A stretch of 64,000 bases of DNA from Pseudooceanicola spongiae (GCF_014899185.1 NZ_CP045201.1:914501-978500); one strand, 5' to 3'. Counted from the stretch's first letter, positions 53,367 to 63,551 are shown. The notes: generated by a model from the sequence alone, not told the origin. A program made the numbers and translations.

Positions 53367-54290
53367 CTGATCCATCGTCTCAAACAGGCGACGACGATAC
53401 CCACGGTAAGGGCGGCGATCCAGGCCAGTGACGAGCCTGCATCGACCTTGGCTGAACGCTTCGGCACGACCGAGCAGACGGTGTCAAAATGGAAGCACGG
53501 CGACAGTGTCGAGGGTCGCAGCCACACGCCGCACCGGCTGCAGACGACGCTGAGGCCCGCGCAGGATGCCGTTGCGGTAGCGCTACGCAAGACATTGCTG
53601 GTGTCACTTGATGACCTACTGGCGGTGGTGCGCGAGTTCTTGAACCCGAATGACTCGCGCTTGGGGTTGGTTCGCTGCCTGCGTCGCCACGGTGTGGGGA
53701 GCCTGCGCGACATGTAGGCCGAGGCAGCAAGACCGAAACACAGCGCCTTCAAGGCCTTTGAGCTTGGCTAGATCCACATCGACGTGAAATACGTGCCCCA
53801 GATGGCAAATGCCCGCCGCTTCTTTCGTGACCTGTAGCGCGTTTGCCCGCTGCGCATCTGCACCATTCGCACGGACAACGGCAAGGAGTTCACGGATCGC
53901 CTCTTCGGCTTGCGCAAGCGTGCAGCGACTGGCGCACACCAGTTCGACACGCTGTGCGCCGCCCTCGGCATCGAGCATCGCCTCACGCCGCCGAAGTCGC
54001 CTCAGACCAACGGCATGGTCAAGCATTTCCCCTCTCGTGCATTTTCAATGCACTGCCGGGCAGTGAATGGCCGGATCGAAGAGGTGCTGCAAAGCCAATA
54101 CTTCCTATCCGGCGAAGAGTTGGAGGCAACGCTGCACCGCTACGTTTGGCTCTATAACCAGCAGCTTCCGCAATCAGCCCTAGGCAGCAAGCCCCCCTTG
54201 CAGGCGATGAAGGACGTGCACAAACTCAAGCCAGAGCGGTTCAAGAAACAGCCATATTACCTTCGGGATGTAACAAGTGTGTCTAGGTAG
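53367..54290 (+). pseudogene. IS481-family transposase remnant
   Basis: Recognisable segments in order: IQASDEPASTLAERFGTTEQTVSKW, HRLQTTLRPAQDAV, LDDLLAVVREFL, CLRRHGVG, then a stop, FKAFELG, stop, HIDVKYVPQMA (first catalytic Asp), a deletion of roughly 30 residues, NARRFFRDL, stop, RTDNGKEFTDRLFGLRKRAATG (second Asp), LTPPKSPQTNGMVKHF (catalytic Glu replaced by Lys) and NGRIEEVLQSQYF. A family B mini-element lies inside NGMVKHF/NGRIEE. The usual ATG reads CTG. Inactive. Confidence 0.85.
54030..54065 (+). repeat. Palindromic mini-element, family B (copy B5), in the IS481 transposase
   Basis: 36 bases: CCCTCTCG start, hairpin GTGCATT / AATGCAC around TTC, CACTGCC / GGCAGTG, end GGGCAGTG. 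In-frame gain of 12 codons between HF and NGRIEE. 3' flank AATGG. Confidence 0.82.
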
Positions 54291-54679
54291 CGGGCCTTGC
54301 TATCCATAAAGATAAGGATGCCCGACTGACGCACGTAGTCTGTCCGAGTCAAGAATATGAATTGGCCTCCTAGATCTACAGTCCGACAGTGGTTTGCTTT
54401 CAAACCATGCGACGGCAGTTCATTATTTCGGAGGACTCGAACCTGCAGATTGTCTTGTTCAGCACTTAGACGCAGACGTCGGCGTCCGGCGCGTTCGATA
54501 ACCGCCACGGCAAAATCTTGCGGGCGTGCCAATCCGCGATCTCCACCAGACAAAGGACCCCTCTGGGCATCGGTTGCCCCGGAGGTGATTTGCCAGGAAA
54601 ATCTTCCTGCAGGGGGAAGCTGGGTGATGTCCGACCCCTATGGTCATGCACAACATGATCCCGTGAGGAAACTCTGATT
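54291..54679. other. Gene-free stretch between IS481 and IS3 remnants
   Basis: No recognisable coding sequence. A GGAA/TTCC/GGAAG overlapping hairpin lies near 54592-54622, similar in shape to the mini-elements but without their conserved ends. Confidence 0.4.
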
Positions 54680-55205
54680 TGATCTGCTAATCCTCCGCAG
54701 ACCTAAGGTGAAGCGGACGTAGAATTTTCTCAGCAAGATACCTGAGGAGATTCTGATGGAGATGACGAGATTGAGTGACCCACAGATCCTTGAGATCCTG
54801 CGTCAGGCCGCGGTTGGTGTGCCGGTTGCTGAGCTGTGTCGTGAGCACGGCATGAGCACGGCGTCCTTTTATAATTGGCGTGCCAAACGAGCCATGGAAC
54901 GCCACCAGTCCGTGAGAGCCTGAACAGGCTCCTGGAAAAAAGTGACGCGGCCATCTCAGCGTCGCAAAATGGCTGCCACGGCAGTGGAGCACCGGGGGGG
55001 GGCAGCATCGCATTGGCCTGTCGGAAGTGTGGTGTGAGCGAGACCTGCTATCGCTACAGCCTGCTGCTCAGAGATGAAAACGATCGGATCGCTGACCTGC
55101 TGGCCGGCCTGACCGACGCCCGCAAGACTTGGGTTTTCAGGCTGTGCTTCGTGCACCTGCGCAACGTGAGGGTCCTGCCTCCTTGGCTGTGCCTGAAAGG
55201 CCCAC
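54680..55205 (+). pseudogene. IS3-family (IS407-like) insertion sequence remnant
   Basis: TGATCTG at 54680 may be the left end. OrfA starts at 54756 (MEMTRLSDPQILEILRQAAVGVPVAELCREHGMSTASFYNWRAK) but is cut at 54923 after 55 codons. Downstream, CRKCGVSETCYRYSLLLRDENDRIADLLAGLTDARKTW is a piece of OrfB near 55014-55130. The middle and the DDE domain are missing. Confidence 0.8.
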
Positions 55206-55615
55206 CTTGACCTTGACCTCGAGGGTATTCTGTTTTCGTCTCGAGATTTTCAATCTCCCGCGTGGTGAAGATCAGAGTTTAGGTCAGCGCGGGACGACCT
55301 CAGGAATAGACCAACCATCCCTACCCCGCCCGAAAAGTCATTACAGCCTGGGACAGCTCTTCCGGTCGTTCGCATCACGCGCAGCGAGATCGAAAGCGCA
55401 GTTGCAGAACCTTTGAGCGAGCTCACTTTTGTCTGGCCTGCGGCAAGGAGCCAGTCCGATCGAAAGGAGAAAAATTTCAATGTTCTGCAGATGTCGCCAG
55501 ACACTTTATCAAGCTCAGACATTTCACGAGGCTGCTCAGAACACGCCGTGTTGCAGCTAGCAAAATGGTCATGTTGCAGAGGCATATGCCGGAAAAGTGA
55601 GTGCCGCGAAAAAAC
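55206..55615. other. Gene-free stretch between the IS3 remnant and the chemotaxis gene
   Basis: No supported gene. An open frame on the minus strand (55250-55585) has no recognisable features. Confidence 0.4.
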
Positions 55616-57694
55616 TCAGGCCAGTCGGGCCGAAGACGTGAACTCCGCAATATGCCCTACAGCTTTGCGTTGCGTTCCATGAGTACGGAATGCACTTGTC
55701 GCACGCCTCAGGGCTGCCGCTTCGGCTTGCAATGCATAGACCGCCGCGTTGGTTTCTTCGAGGGCCGCCACGTTGTTTTGAGATATGCGGTCCAGATCTT
55801 TCGTTGATTTGGAAATCTCCTCGATCCCGCTCGCAGTTTCATTCGACACGTTCACGATTTGCCGGATCTGTGATGAGGCGATATCGATTCCTCCGACAAT
55901 GTCCTGGAATGCCCTGCCGGATGCCTGAACGAGTTCAACACCGCGATCAATGTTGCCCCCTGACGCTTCAATCAGATCTGCGATTTCACCTGCAGCTTCG
56001 GCAGAGCGTCGAGCAAGTGCGCGGACTTCGGTGGCCACGACGGCAAAGCCACGCCCCGCATCCCCTGCGCGCGCGGCTTCGACGCCCGCGTTCAAAGCCA
56101 GGAGATTGGTTTGAAAGGATATTTCGTCAATAACATGCAGTATGCTACCGATCGCTGATGATGAACTTTGTATAGCATCCATTGCGTCAACCGCCCGCCT
56201 GACGACGTCATAGCCAGCGGTCGCTCCCGACGAGACGCCCTCTACGGAAAGGCAGGCCGTCTCTGCAAAATCCGCTGCTGCCTTCACAGTCCTGGACATA
56301 TGTTCAAGCTGCACAGCGGTACTTTCCAGCATCGAGGCATTCGTTTCCGAGCGTTTTGCCAGATCACTGGCCACAGTCGCGATCTCGCGCGACGAGACAT
56401 CAACCGTTTCAGAGGATTCAGATATCCCCGCCAGAGTTTCCCCCAGTGTCTGCGTGGCGGTATTCATTTCCTTCGCAATCTGGGAAAATATGCCCGCGAA
56501 GTTTTCCGGCATGCGCTGAGTCAGATTTCCTGCAGCCATTTCCTGCAAGCCGCACAGAACCGCTCCCAGCCCCGTATTTGCAGCCTCGCCAACCTTGTTC
56601 AGCCCCTCGCATATTTCCGCAAACACGCCCTCTTTATCATCCGTGCGCAGGGATTTTGAGAAGTCGCCTGCAGCACAGGCCCGCACGACCTGCCCGATGT
56701 CCTCGACGATGGCGCGTTCTCTTGCATGCTTTGCCTGCATCGCCAGCTCTCGCTCTGCGGCGTCGCGTGCCTGCGCTTGCGCTTGGTCCACCCGCGATTT
56801 TTCCCTCTCGCGCTGCCGCTCGTGCTGCTGTTCAAGTGCGAGACGCTCACTCTCCTTGCGGCTGCGCGTCTCTGACAGACTTTGTCGAAAAGCATCAAGT
56901 GCCCGCGCAACCGGGCCAAGTTCGTCTGTTCTGCCCGGATCCAGTTTCCAACTGAGCTGATCAGTCGTTTCACTCATCACCGCAATAATGTCGCTGTCGA
57001 GATCGCTGAAACTGCGCGTCAGGGTGCGGAAAAGATAGATCACCCCCAAGGCCGTCACGATCGCTGCAAGAACGGAAAACACCCCGAGTTGCCACATCAT
57101 GCGCGTATTGGCGGCGGTGACATCGTCGGTGATCGCAGTCAGCTGCGTGGCGAGTTTTTCTCGGTGGACGTCCATGACAGTCACAAGATTATCCATCGCG
57201 GCGCTCATCACCTCAGCCACCTCATCGAAGGCCTCCATCTGCGGGTTGCCCCCTTGCGGACCGGAATCTATATATGCTTTCGCCATTTTCTTTCCGCCCT
57301 GGTAGAAAGACGGGAAGGCGTTCAGAAGTCCGTCAAGCGCAACGGCAACATCGGAAATCCCCAGCATCTTGGCATGGTCCCTTGCCAGAGCGACGTCCTT
57401 TTCAAAGGTGTCGGCATAGACCTGAGCCTCACTGAAGCCGTCATCAAATCCGGGGGCTGCCCGGGTTGCCGAAATATCGGTCAGCCATTGCTGGACCTGG
57501 ATCACATCGGTCTTTACGTCCTTCACCGCAGAAAACAGGGGCATCAGGTGATCCGTGAGGGCGCGGGACACATGCGCACTTTGCTCCATCCGCGTGTTCT
57601 GGACAATCAGCAACGAAATCGTCGTGAGTATTCCACCCCATGCCAGAAGTGTGACCAGCGCGAGAACGCTGAAAATCTTTCTCTTAAGGGTCAT
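55616..57694 (-). CDS. Methyl-accepting chemotaxis protein
   Basis: 692 residues from the ATG at 57694, after GGAGA. First membrane helix about 7-30, periplasmic sensor helix bundle, second helix about 208-230, HAMP-like and coiled-coil segments (about 230-440), then the signalling domain with the tip FQTNLLALNAGVEAARAGDAGRGFAVVATEVRALA. Pairs with CheA/CheW in motility control. No other chemotaxis gene is in the window. Confidence 0.92.
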   Translation of the reverse strand: MTLKRKIFSVLALVTLLAWGGILTTISLLIVQNTRMEQSAHVSRALTDHLMPLFSAVKDVKTDVIQVQQWLTDISATRAAPGFDDGFSEAQVYADTFEKDVALARDHAKMLGISDVAVALDGLLNAFPSFYQGGKKMAKAYIDSGPQGGNPQMEAFDEVAEVMSAAMDNLVTVMDVHREKLATQLTAITDDVTAANTRMMWQLGVFSVLAAIVTALGVIYLFRTLTRSFSDLDSDIIAVMSETTDQLSWKLDPGRTDELGPVARALDAFRQSLSETRSRKESERLALEQQHERQREREKSRVDQAQAQARDAAERELAMQAKHARERAIVEDIGQVVRACAAGDFSKSLRTDDKEGVFAEICEGLNKVGEAANTGLGAVLCGLQEMAAGNLTQRMPENFAGIFSQIAKEMNTATQTLGETLAGISESSETVDVSSREIATVASDLAKRSETNASMLESTAVQLEHMSRTVKAAADFAETACLSVEGVSSGATAGYDVVRRAVDAMDAIQSSSSAIGSILHVIDEISFQTNLLALNAGVEAARAGDAGRGFAVVATEVRALARRSAEAAGEIADLIEASGGNIDRGVELVQASGRAFQDIVGGIDIASSQIRQIVNVSNETASGIEEISKSTKDLDRISQNNVAALEETNAAVYALQAEAAALRRATSAFRTHGTQRKAVGHIAEFTSSARLA

Positions 57695-58328
57695 GTCTGA
57701 CGGTCTCCGACGATGTGCTGTAAAGCTCCCGAGCATTTGCTGCATTTCATAACGTCATTATTATTTGGTGAACTCCCGCCGGTGCATCCTTATGGCATTT
57801 CTGTCTCTTTTTTGGTTTCTGCTCCCTGGAAGCGAATGCCTCGATATCCGCGTGACGCCGAGGGAGGTCGCGTTGGTCGTAGCTGACGTGGGTTCCCCCG
57901 CTTCACCTATCGCGTCAGCGGCGATAGCGTTTGCTTCAGCCGTTCTGCGAGGCCAAATCAGACCGGGTTCGGCGACATGCCAGTCAAGCGCATGAACTCC
58001 GGGTTGAAAATCGACTTTTTGGCAAATCCCGCAGCCAGCCAGATTTCAAGAACTGTCTTGTCGGAGTCCGTCTGCAACCGGCGAAGAGCCGGTGCGCAAC
58101 GAGCGTCATGTCTGTGGTCCAGATCAATCGGATCAGAGCGAGGATGAGCACAAGTGTCGCCAACAGCGGCCGTGGCCCGAACTGCATGGCACGCGATCTC
58201 GGGGGCAGATGGCGTCGTCGCATCCTCAATTATGCAAAAGGATGTCCTTTATCGCGTTTCAGGGCGCCAGCGATGGGGAGACTGCAGACAGTCGCCTGTA
58301 TTGCAACCTCCCCTGAAAGGATCGCGAC
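57695..58328. other. Region without a well-supported gene
   Basis: 630 bases. A minus-strand frame (58229-57984, 81 codons) begins after TTGAGG and has one hydrophobic stretch (LLATLVLILALIRLIW), but it has no recognisable family and may be chance. Confidence 0.35.
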
Positions 58329-59414
58329 ATGGTCTCCGTTAAGCAATTTCTGACATCCGCCACTTTGGTCGCCGTGCTGGGGCTGGCAGGCTGGGCCGTT
58401 TGTACGTTGACCCGTCCCGCCTATGACGGGCGCGCCGGCATCGCCTATGGTCACGCCTTCGCGCCAGCACGGCAGGACGACGTCGCCTTTCACATCTGGT
58501 ATCCTGCCCAGCCCGGTGGCCGGGCGGTCACCGTCGGCGGCAATGGCGTCTTCCATGGCACCCCGGCGGGCCGAAACGCGCCGCATGCGCCGGGGCGCTT
58601 TCCGCTGGTCATCATCTCGCACGGGGCGGGTGGCAATGCGGGGCAGTTCGGCTGGATCGCGTCGACGCTGGCCCAGGCGGGCTTCGTGGTCGTTCTGCCA
58701 AACCACCCGGGCACGACATCGGGCAATGCCTCTGCCCTGGCCGCCCTGCGGGTTTGGGAGCGTCCTAAGGATGTCTCTGCCGTCCTGGACGAGATCGCGG
58801 GCAACCCCGAGGAGTATCCCTTCGTCGATATCGATCGCGTGGCGGCGCTGGGGTTTTCCGCAGGCGGCTATACCGCCATGGCGCTCATGGGGGCGCGCGT
58901 CGATCCGGGGCGCTTGCAAAGCTACTGTGACAGCGGCGATCACGGGATGTCGGATTGCGCCTTCCTTGCGCACTTCGGGGTCGATCCGCAGGATTTCGAT
59001 CTGACGGACGCGGCGCAGGACCTGACAGATCCACGCATCCGCACTGCCGTCGTTATTGATCCCGGCATCGTCGAGACACTGACCCCGCGCAGCCTGTCTC
59101 ACATCACTCGACCCATGGCGCTGATTAACCTCGGGGATGCAGGCCGCGTGCCGCGCGGGGTGGACGCCGTGGCAGCGGCGGCGCTGATCCCGCAGGCCGA
59201 GTTTATCCGCGTCAACGACGCGATCCACTTCAGCTTTCTTGCAGAGTGCAAGCCCAAGGGGGCGGCGATCCTGCGCGATGAAGCCGAGCCGGATCCGCTT
59301 TGCGACGACGCGGGCGGGCGGGGACGGGCCGCTATCCATGCAGACCTGAAGCGGATCATCGTCGACTATCTGAGGCAGCATATGTCGCTAGGTGAACGAC
59401 AGATCGGTTCCTGA
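58329..59414 (+). CDS. Exported or membrane-anchored alpha/beta hydrolase (dienelactone hydrolase/PAF-acetylhydrolase-like)
   Basis: 361 residues. An N-terminal hydrophobic segment (about 8-27) acts as signal or anchor. The core has HGAGGN (oxyanion region near 97), the nucleophile elbow GFSAGG (Ser near 178), an Asp near INLGDAG and the catalytic His in DAIHFSF. Predicted serine esterase or hydrolase acting outside the cytoplasm. The substrate is unknown. Confidence 0.82.
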   Translation: MVSVKQFLTSATLVAVLGLAGWAVCTLTRPAYDGRAGIAYGHAFAPARQDDVAFHIWYPAQPGGRAVTVGGNGVFHGTPAGRNAPHAPGRFPLVIISHGAGGNAGQFGWIASTLAQAGFVVVLPNHPGTTSGNASALAALRVWERPKDVSAVLDEIAGNPEEYPFVDIDRVAALGFSAGGYTAMALMGARVDPGRLQSYCDSGDHGMSDCAFLAHFGVDPQDFDLTDAAQDLTDPRIRTAVVIDPGIVETLTPRSLSHITRPMALINLGDAGRVPRGVDAVAAAALIPQAEFIRVNDAIHFSFLAECKPKGAAILRDEAEPDPLCDDAGGRGRAAIHADLKRIIVDYLRQHMSLGERQIGS

Positions 59415-59556
59415 AGGCGGAGCCTGTCGGCCCTCAAAAGCCGCCTGCCCGTCTGTCTCTACCCCGCATTCTCAACAGTGCTGCATCTGGAGCTGCTCAG
59501 AAAGCTGTCAACGTGGCGCTGTCAGCGAAAGAGAGCCATCAGGATGGCAAACTGGC

Positions 59557-60826
59557 CTAGACCGCCTCTCGGATCGTCTGGAAAATCAGGCTCAGATCCT
59601 CTGTTCCAATGCCTCCGAACGCGAGCCTCAGGGCCTGCAGAGTGGCGAGGGTCGTGGTAAACGGCTCGGCGCCCGACACCAGAACGCCCTGCTCTTTCAG
59701 GCGCGACACGATCGGTTCGGCCCTGATGCCCTTGTCGAGCGGCAACCAGACAAACCCCTTGTTGCGATGCGACAGGATCGCTGCCTCCCCCAAGACGGAC
59801 CGGCAGATCTTCTGGCGCTCGGCCCCGTGTCGCCTGCGGGTCTCTTCGGAGCGGCACAGCGTGCCGTCCGCCACCTAGCCGGAGACCAGTGCGGAAATCA
59901 GCGCCGGGGCATTCCAGGTTATGGCCCGGATCGCCTCAAGCAGACCACCCGTTTGCGTTGGTGGGGCAATCAGGTAGCCCAGACGCAGCGCCGTCCCGAG
60001 GCTCTTTAAAAAGCTCCCGACATGGATCGTGCGTTCCGGCGCCAGAGCGACGAGGCTGGGCGGAGGGGCCGGCTCCAGAAAAGCATAGGCGGCGTCTTCG
60101 ATGATCAGAAGGTCATGTTTGCGGGCGATTTCGATCAGACGCAGGCGCGTCGGCTCATCCATGACGGCCCCCAGCGGATTGTGAACGGTCGGCATCAGAT
60201 AGACCCCTCGCAGCCTCGTCGCACGGCACTGTCTGTCCAGATCGTCAGGGTCCATCACGCCCTCCCACCCCTCGACCGGCACAAGGTTTAGCCCTTGCAA
60301 TGCCGCAACCGATTTGAAGCCGGGATAGCTCAGCGGGTCGGTGGCGATCGCCTCGCCCAGCTGCAGGACCCCGAGGGCGATGCTCGCCAGCCCATGCTGA
60401 CCGCCCGAGGTGACCAGAAGGCGGTCCGATCAATCTCGCCAAGGCGCGGCAGGAGGCTTTCGGCAAGGCTCCGGCGTTCATGCGTCCTGCCGCCGTGCGG
60501 CTGGTAGCGCAACATCGCCTCAAGATCGCCCGCCGCCGCAAGCCGCCGTAACCCTCCGCATCCTCCACCGCGCCCGGCATATTGAACACGAGGTCGACAA
60601 AGCCATCGGCGTCCGTCTGCTGAACCCCGAGCGTCAGCGGCAAGCCGAAATCGCGCAGGAACATGCCGCGACCGGCTTCGTCGACGATGCAGCCCCGGCG
60701 CTCCAGCTCGCCATAGGCCCGCGTTGCCGTGGCGATGGCGACACTGAACTGCTGCGCAAGCGCAGGATGCGTCGGTAGTTTGGTTCCGGGAGCCAGTCTG
60801 CCCTCCCGAATTGCCGCCGCGATCAT
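59557..60826 (-). pseudogene. MocR-type regulator (GntR helix-turn-helix plus aminotransferase domain), decayed
   Basis: The N-terminal part reads as a GntR winged helix (IREGRLAPGTKLPTHPALAQQFSVAIATATRAYGELERRGCI). A frameshift near 60420-60560 moves into the frame of TSGGQHGLASIALGVLQLGE, TVHNPLGAVMDEPTRLRLIEIARKHDLLIIEDAAYAFLE and the PLP-lysine region GSFLKSLGTALRLGYL. An in-frame TAG at about 59877 then interrupts before ADGTLC, at a position often Trp. No upstream start is obvious. Divergent from a damaged MFS gene. Confidence 0.82.
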
Positions 60827-60894
60827 GTCGGCCAGACGTATCTACCGGGCTGTCCTCATCCGCTCATTGTATCTAGGACAATAGAAAAATTGTC

Positions 60895-61596
60895 ATGCGG
60901 AATGGCGCGTGGCATCCCGATCTCATGTCCCGCGTGTTTCCCGTTGCCCTGCTCGCTCTTGCCCTCTTTACGGTGAGGTTTGCCGTGAACCTTCAGGCCC
61001 CGCTCTATGATGTCTATGCGGCGGGACATGAGCTCCGGGCGACGGCGGTGACGGTTGCTTTCGCCGCCTATGTCGGGGGTCTCATGCCGACGCTCTTGCT
61101 GCTGGGCGGGCTGTCGGACCGGATCGGGCGACGCGCGCCGATTGCCCTCGCGCTGATCCTTGGCACGCTAGCGACAGCGCTGCTGCTGCGGCTGCCGGTC
61201 TTTCCCGCGGGTACATGGATGTTCGGGGCGGCGATGGCGCTGGCCGGGTCCACGACCGGCATGACCATCGCTGTCGTCCCGCTGGAGCTTGCGGCCAACG
61301 ATCTTGGCGGATGGACGGGCCTCGTGATCTTTCTGGCGATGTTCGTCGCGTTCCTCTGCCAGCCGTTCGCGCGACGCATGACCAAGGACCGGGCGCGCGC
61401 GACGGCCGGCCTGTTCGTCTACGCCTACGTCGGGTTTTCACTTCCGGTCATCGCCAGCGATGCCTTGGCCGACCGGCTCGGCCTTTTGGCGGCGATGGTG
61501 GTTTTCGCCGTCGTTCAGAGCGCCATGACAGGTCTCATCGTCAAGCTCTGGAAAACGCGCACTGATCCGCTGGGCCAGCCGCAAAAACCGGGTTGA
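60895..61596 (+). pseudogene. MFS transporter with a large internal deletion
   Basis: 233 codons where about 400 are usual. The first four helices are typical (TVRFAVNLQAPLYDVYA, GLMPTLLLLGGLSDRIGRRAPI), then around residue 120 the sequence jumps to the last helices. The deletion keeps the frame. Start at 60895 or 60925; neither has a good ribosome site. With the broken MocR gene next door, the pair looks like a dying export module. Confidence 0.7.
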
Positions 61597-61671
61597 GATG
61601 CGATGAGTGAGACCTTCGCCCCTGCCCCACCTCAGGCCCGTCGCCTTTGTGCCGACGGGCCTGGCACTTTC

Positions 61672-62811
61672 TCAGACCAGAAGCGCACGCAAGGCGTCGA
61701 GCGTGCGCTCAATGCCCGCCTCTGTGGTCATAACGCCGGGCGACATCCGCAGGATCTGGCTGCGGTTATCGACGTAGATCTGCTGCTCGCGCAGGGCGGC
61801 CACCACATCTGCGGCGGGGATGTGATCTGGCAGGATGACCATCAGGCTGCCACCGCGCTTTTCGGGGTCCGACGGGCTGGCCAGCTGCAGTCCCATGCCT
61901 TCCAGCCCCGCCTGTAGCAGCGTCGTCAGAGCACGGTTCCCCGCTGCGATTGCCGCATCATCCTGCGCCATGCGCCACTGCATCGCGGGCAGACTGGCGA
62001 GGGCCGAAACGCTCGACGGGGTGCCGCTGTCGAGGCGGCGGGCATCATCGGCAAACGCGAAGGCATCCAGCGCCCATGAGAACGGATTGTCCTGCGAAAA
62101 CCAGCCGCGCATCTCAGGCTCGCTGCGGGCCAGAAGGTCGCTGTCCATGTAGATGATGCCCGCGCCGGGGGTGCCGCACATCCACTTCAGGCTGGTCGAC
62201 AGGGCGAAATCCACCTTCGGGGTCGTGACGTCATAGGGCAAAAGGCCCGCGCCCTGCGTCAGATCCACCCCGATCAGCGACCCCATGGCGCGGCCATGCG
62301 CGACCAGTCGTGGAATATCGAGGCGGTGCGAACTGGTCGAACTGACCCAGGTGAGCAAGGCCAGCGCCACGCCTTCGTCCCACTCCGCCATCATGTCCTC
62401 TTCCTCGACCCAATGCCCGCCCTGCCGGATCGGCACGGTGGTCAGGGTGAAGCCAAAGCGCTGCGACAGCCCGGTCAGCAGGAAGTGCAGCGAGGGAAAG
62501 CCGTCTTCGGACACAAGCACCTTCTTGCCACGTAAAGTGCCCTCGGGCAGCGCGCCGATCACGGCCATCAGGCCCGTGGTCACGCTCTCTGTCGTGGTGA
62601 CAGTGCCCTTGGGCGCATGGATCAGCTGGGCCCAGAGGTCGATGAATTGCTGGCGCTTGCCCAGCACATCGCCCCATTGATCGCCATTGGGCGCGCCCCA
62701 GACATCTGCAAAGCCCGCAAGGGCCGCGGTCATATCTTCGCGCTTACCCTCGTATTGACCGATGGAGTGGTAGAGCAGATAGGCGTCGCCCTTTCCCGGG
62801 AGTGTGGACAT
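61672..62811 (-). CDS. Class V aminotransferase-fold enzyme (kynureninase/cysteine desulfurase-like)
   Basis: 379 residues. PLP-binding features: TESVTTGLMAVI, the Asp in GVDLTQGAGLLP and the Schiff-base lysine in STSLKWMCGTPGAGIIY. Closer in layout to kynureninase-like proteins than to NifS. It lies just downstream of an amino acid ABC transporter on the same strand and may process the imported compound. Confidence 0.82.
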   Translation of the reverse strand: MSTLPGKGDAYLLYHSIGQYEGKREDMTAALAGFADVWGAPNGDQWGDVLGKRQQFIDLWAQLIHAPKGTVTTTESVTTGLMAVIGALPEGTLRGKKVLVSEDGFPSLHFLLTGLSQRFGFTLTTVPIRQGGHWVEEEDMMAEWDEGVALALLTWVSSTSSHRLDIPRLVAHGRAMGSLIGVDLTQGAGLLPYDVTTPKVDFALSTSLKWMCGTPGAGIIYMDSDLLARSEPEMRGWFSQDNPFSWALDAFAFADDARRLDSGTPSSVSALASLPAMQWRMAQDDAAIAAGNRALTTLLQAGLEGMGLQLASPSDPEKRGGSLMVILPDHIPAADVVAALREQQIYVDNRSQILRMSPGVMTTEAGIERTLDALRALLV

Positions 62812-62879
62812 GGTGGTCTCCGTTCATATGTGCGGTGCAAGGCCTGCGCCTGTTGATGGCGCGCGCGACAGAGCGCGTC

Positions 62880-63551
62880 TCAGCGATAGCCCCGCTTGAA
62901 ATGTTGTTCGAGCCAGCCGGTCAGGCGCACCAGCGGCCACAGGATCGCGATATAGAGCAGCGCTGCCAGCACCAGCGGTGTCGGGTTGGCAAACAGCGCC
63001 TGCGCATCGGTGGCTTGCTTGAGCAGATCATCCATCGCCACGACCGACGCCAGCGAGGTGTCCTTCATGATGGCAACGCCATAAGAGGCCAGCGGCGGGA
63101 TCATCATGCGGAAGGCCTGAGGCAGGACGACCTTGCGCATCGTTGTCGCGAACGACAGGCCAAGCGCGTCACAGGCTTCGAACTGCCCTTTAGGCACCGC
63201 TTCGATGCCCGCGCGCACCACCTCGGCCGTATAGGCCGCCAGCACCAGCGCCAGCGCAATGGTCGCGGCCACGAAGGACGAAAACACGATCCCCGCAAAG
63301 GGCAGCGCGTAATAGACAAGGATCAGCACGACCAGAACCGGGATGGCGCGAAAGATATCGATGTAGAACACCGCCAGCAGACGCAGCCACTTGGGCGCAT
63401 AGAGCCGCACCAGACAGATCAGCACGCCGAGCACGCCCCCCACCACGATCGCCGCCGTGCCGAGGAAAATCGTGTTCAACATCCCGCGCATGAGAATGGG
63501 AAACGCACGGCGCATCACGTCGAGGTTGAAGAAGATGTCGAAGATTTCCAT
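62880..63551 (-). CDS. Polar amino acid ABC transporter permease (HisM/GlnP type)
   Basis: 223 residues, five membrane helices. N-terminal RGMLNTIFLGTAAIVVGGVLG and the EAA loop GQFEACDALGLSFATTMRKVVLPQAFR are typical. Lies between the binding protein and the class V enzyme gene. The ATPase is not in the window. Confidence 0.9.
   Translation of the reverse strand: MEIFDIFFNLDVMRRAFPILMRGMLNTIFLGTAAIVVGGVLGVLICLVRLYAPKWLRLLAVFYIDIFRAIPVLVVLILVYYALPFAGIVFSSFVAATIALALVLAAYTAEVVRAGIEAVPKGQFEACDALGLSFATTMRKVVLPQAFRMMIPPLASYGVAIMKDTSLASVVAMDDLLKQATDAQALFANPTPLVLAALLYIAILWPLVRLTGWLEQHFKRGYR

Noticed and set aside
50713-54065. Integron attC sites
   Set aside because: Hairpin shape is similar, but no integrase, no R boxes and no cassette genes; elements split genes rather than follow them.
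54592-54622. Another mini-element copy
   Set aside because: The overlapping hairpin shape is similar, but the conserved A or B ends are absent and no coding context shows an insertion.
54960-55010. Family B-like CTGCC/GGCAG hairpin in the IS3 remnant
   Set aside because: Only the short core matches; start and end signatures are missing.
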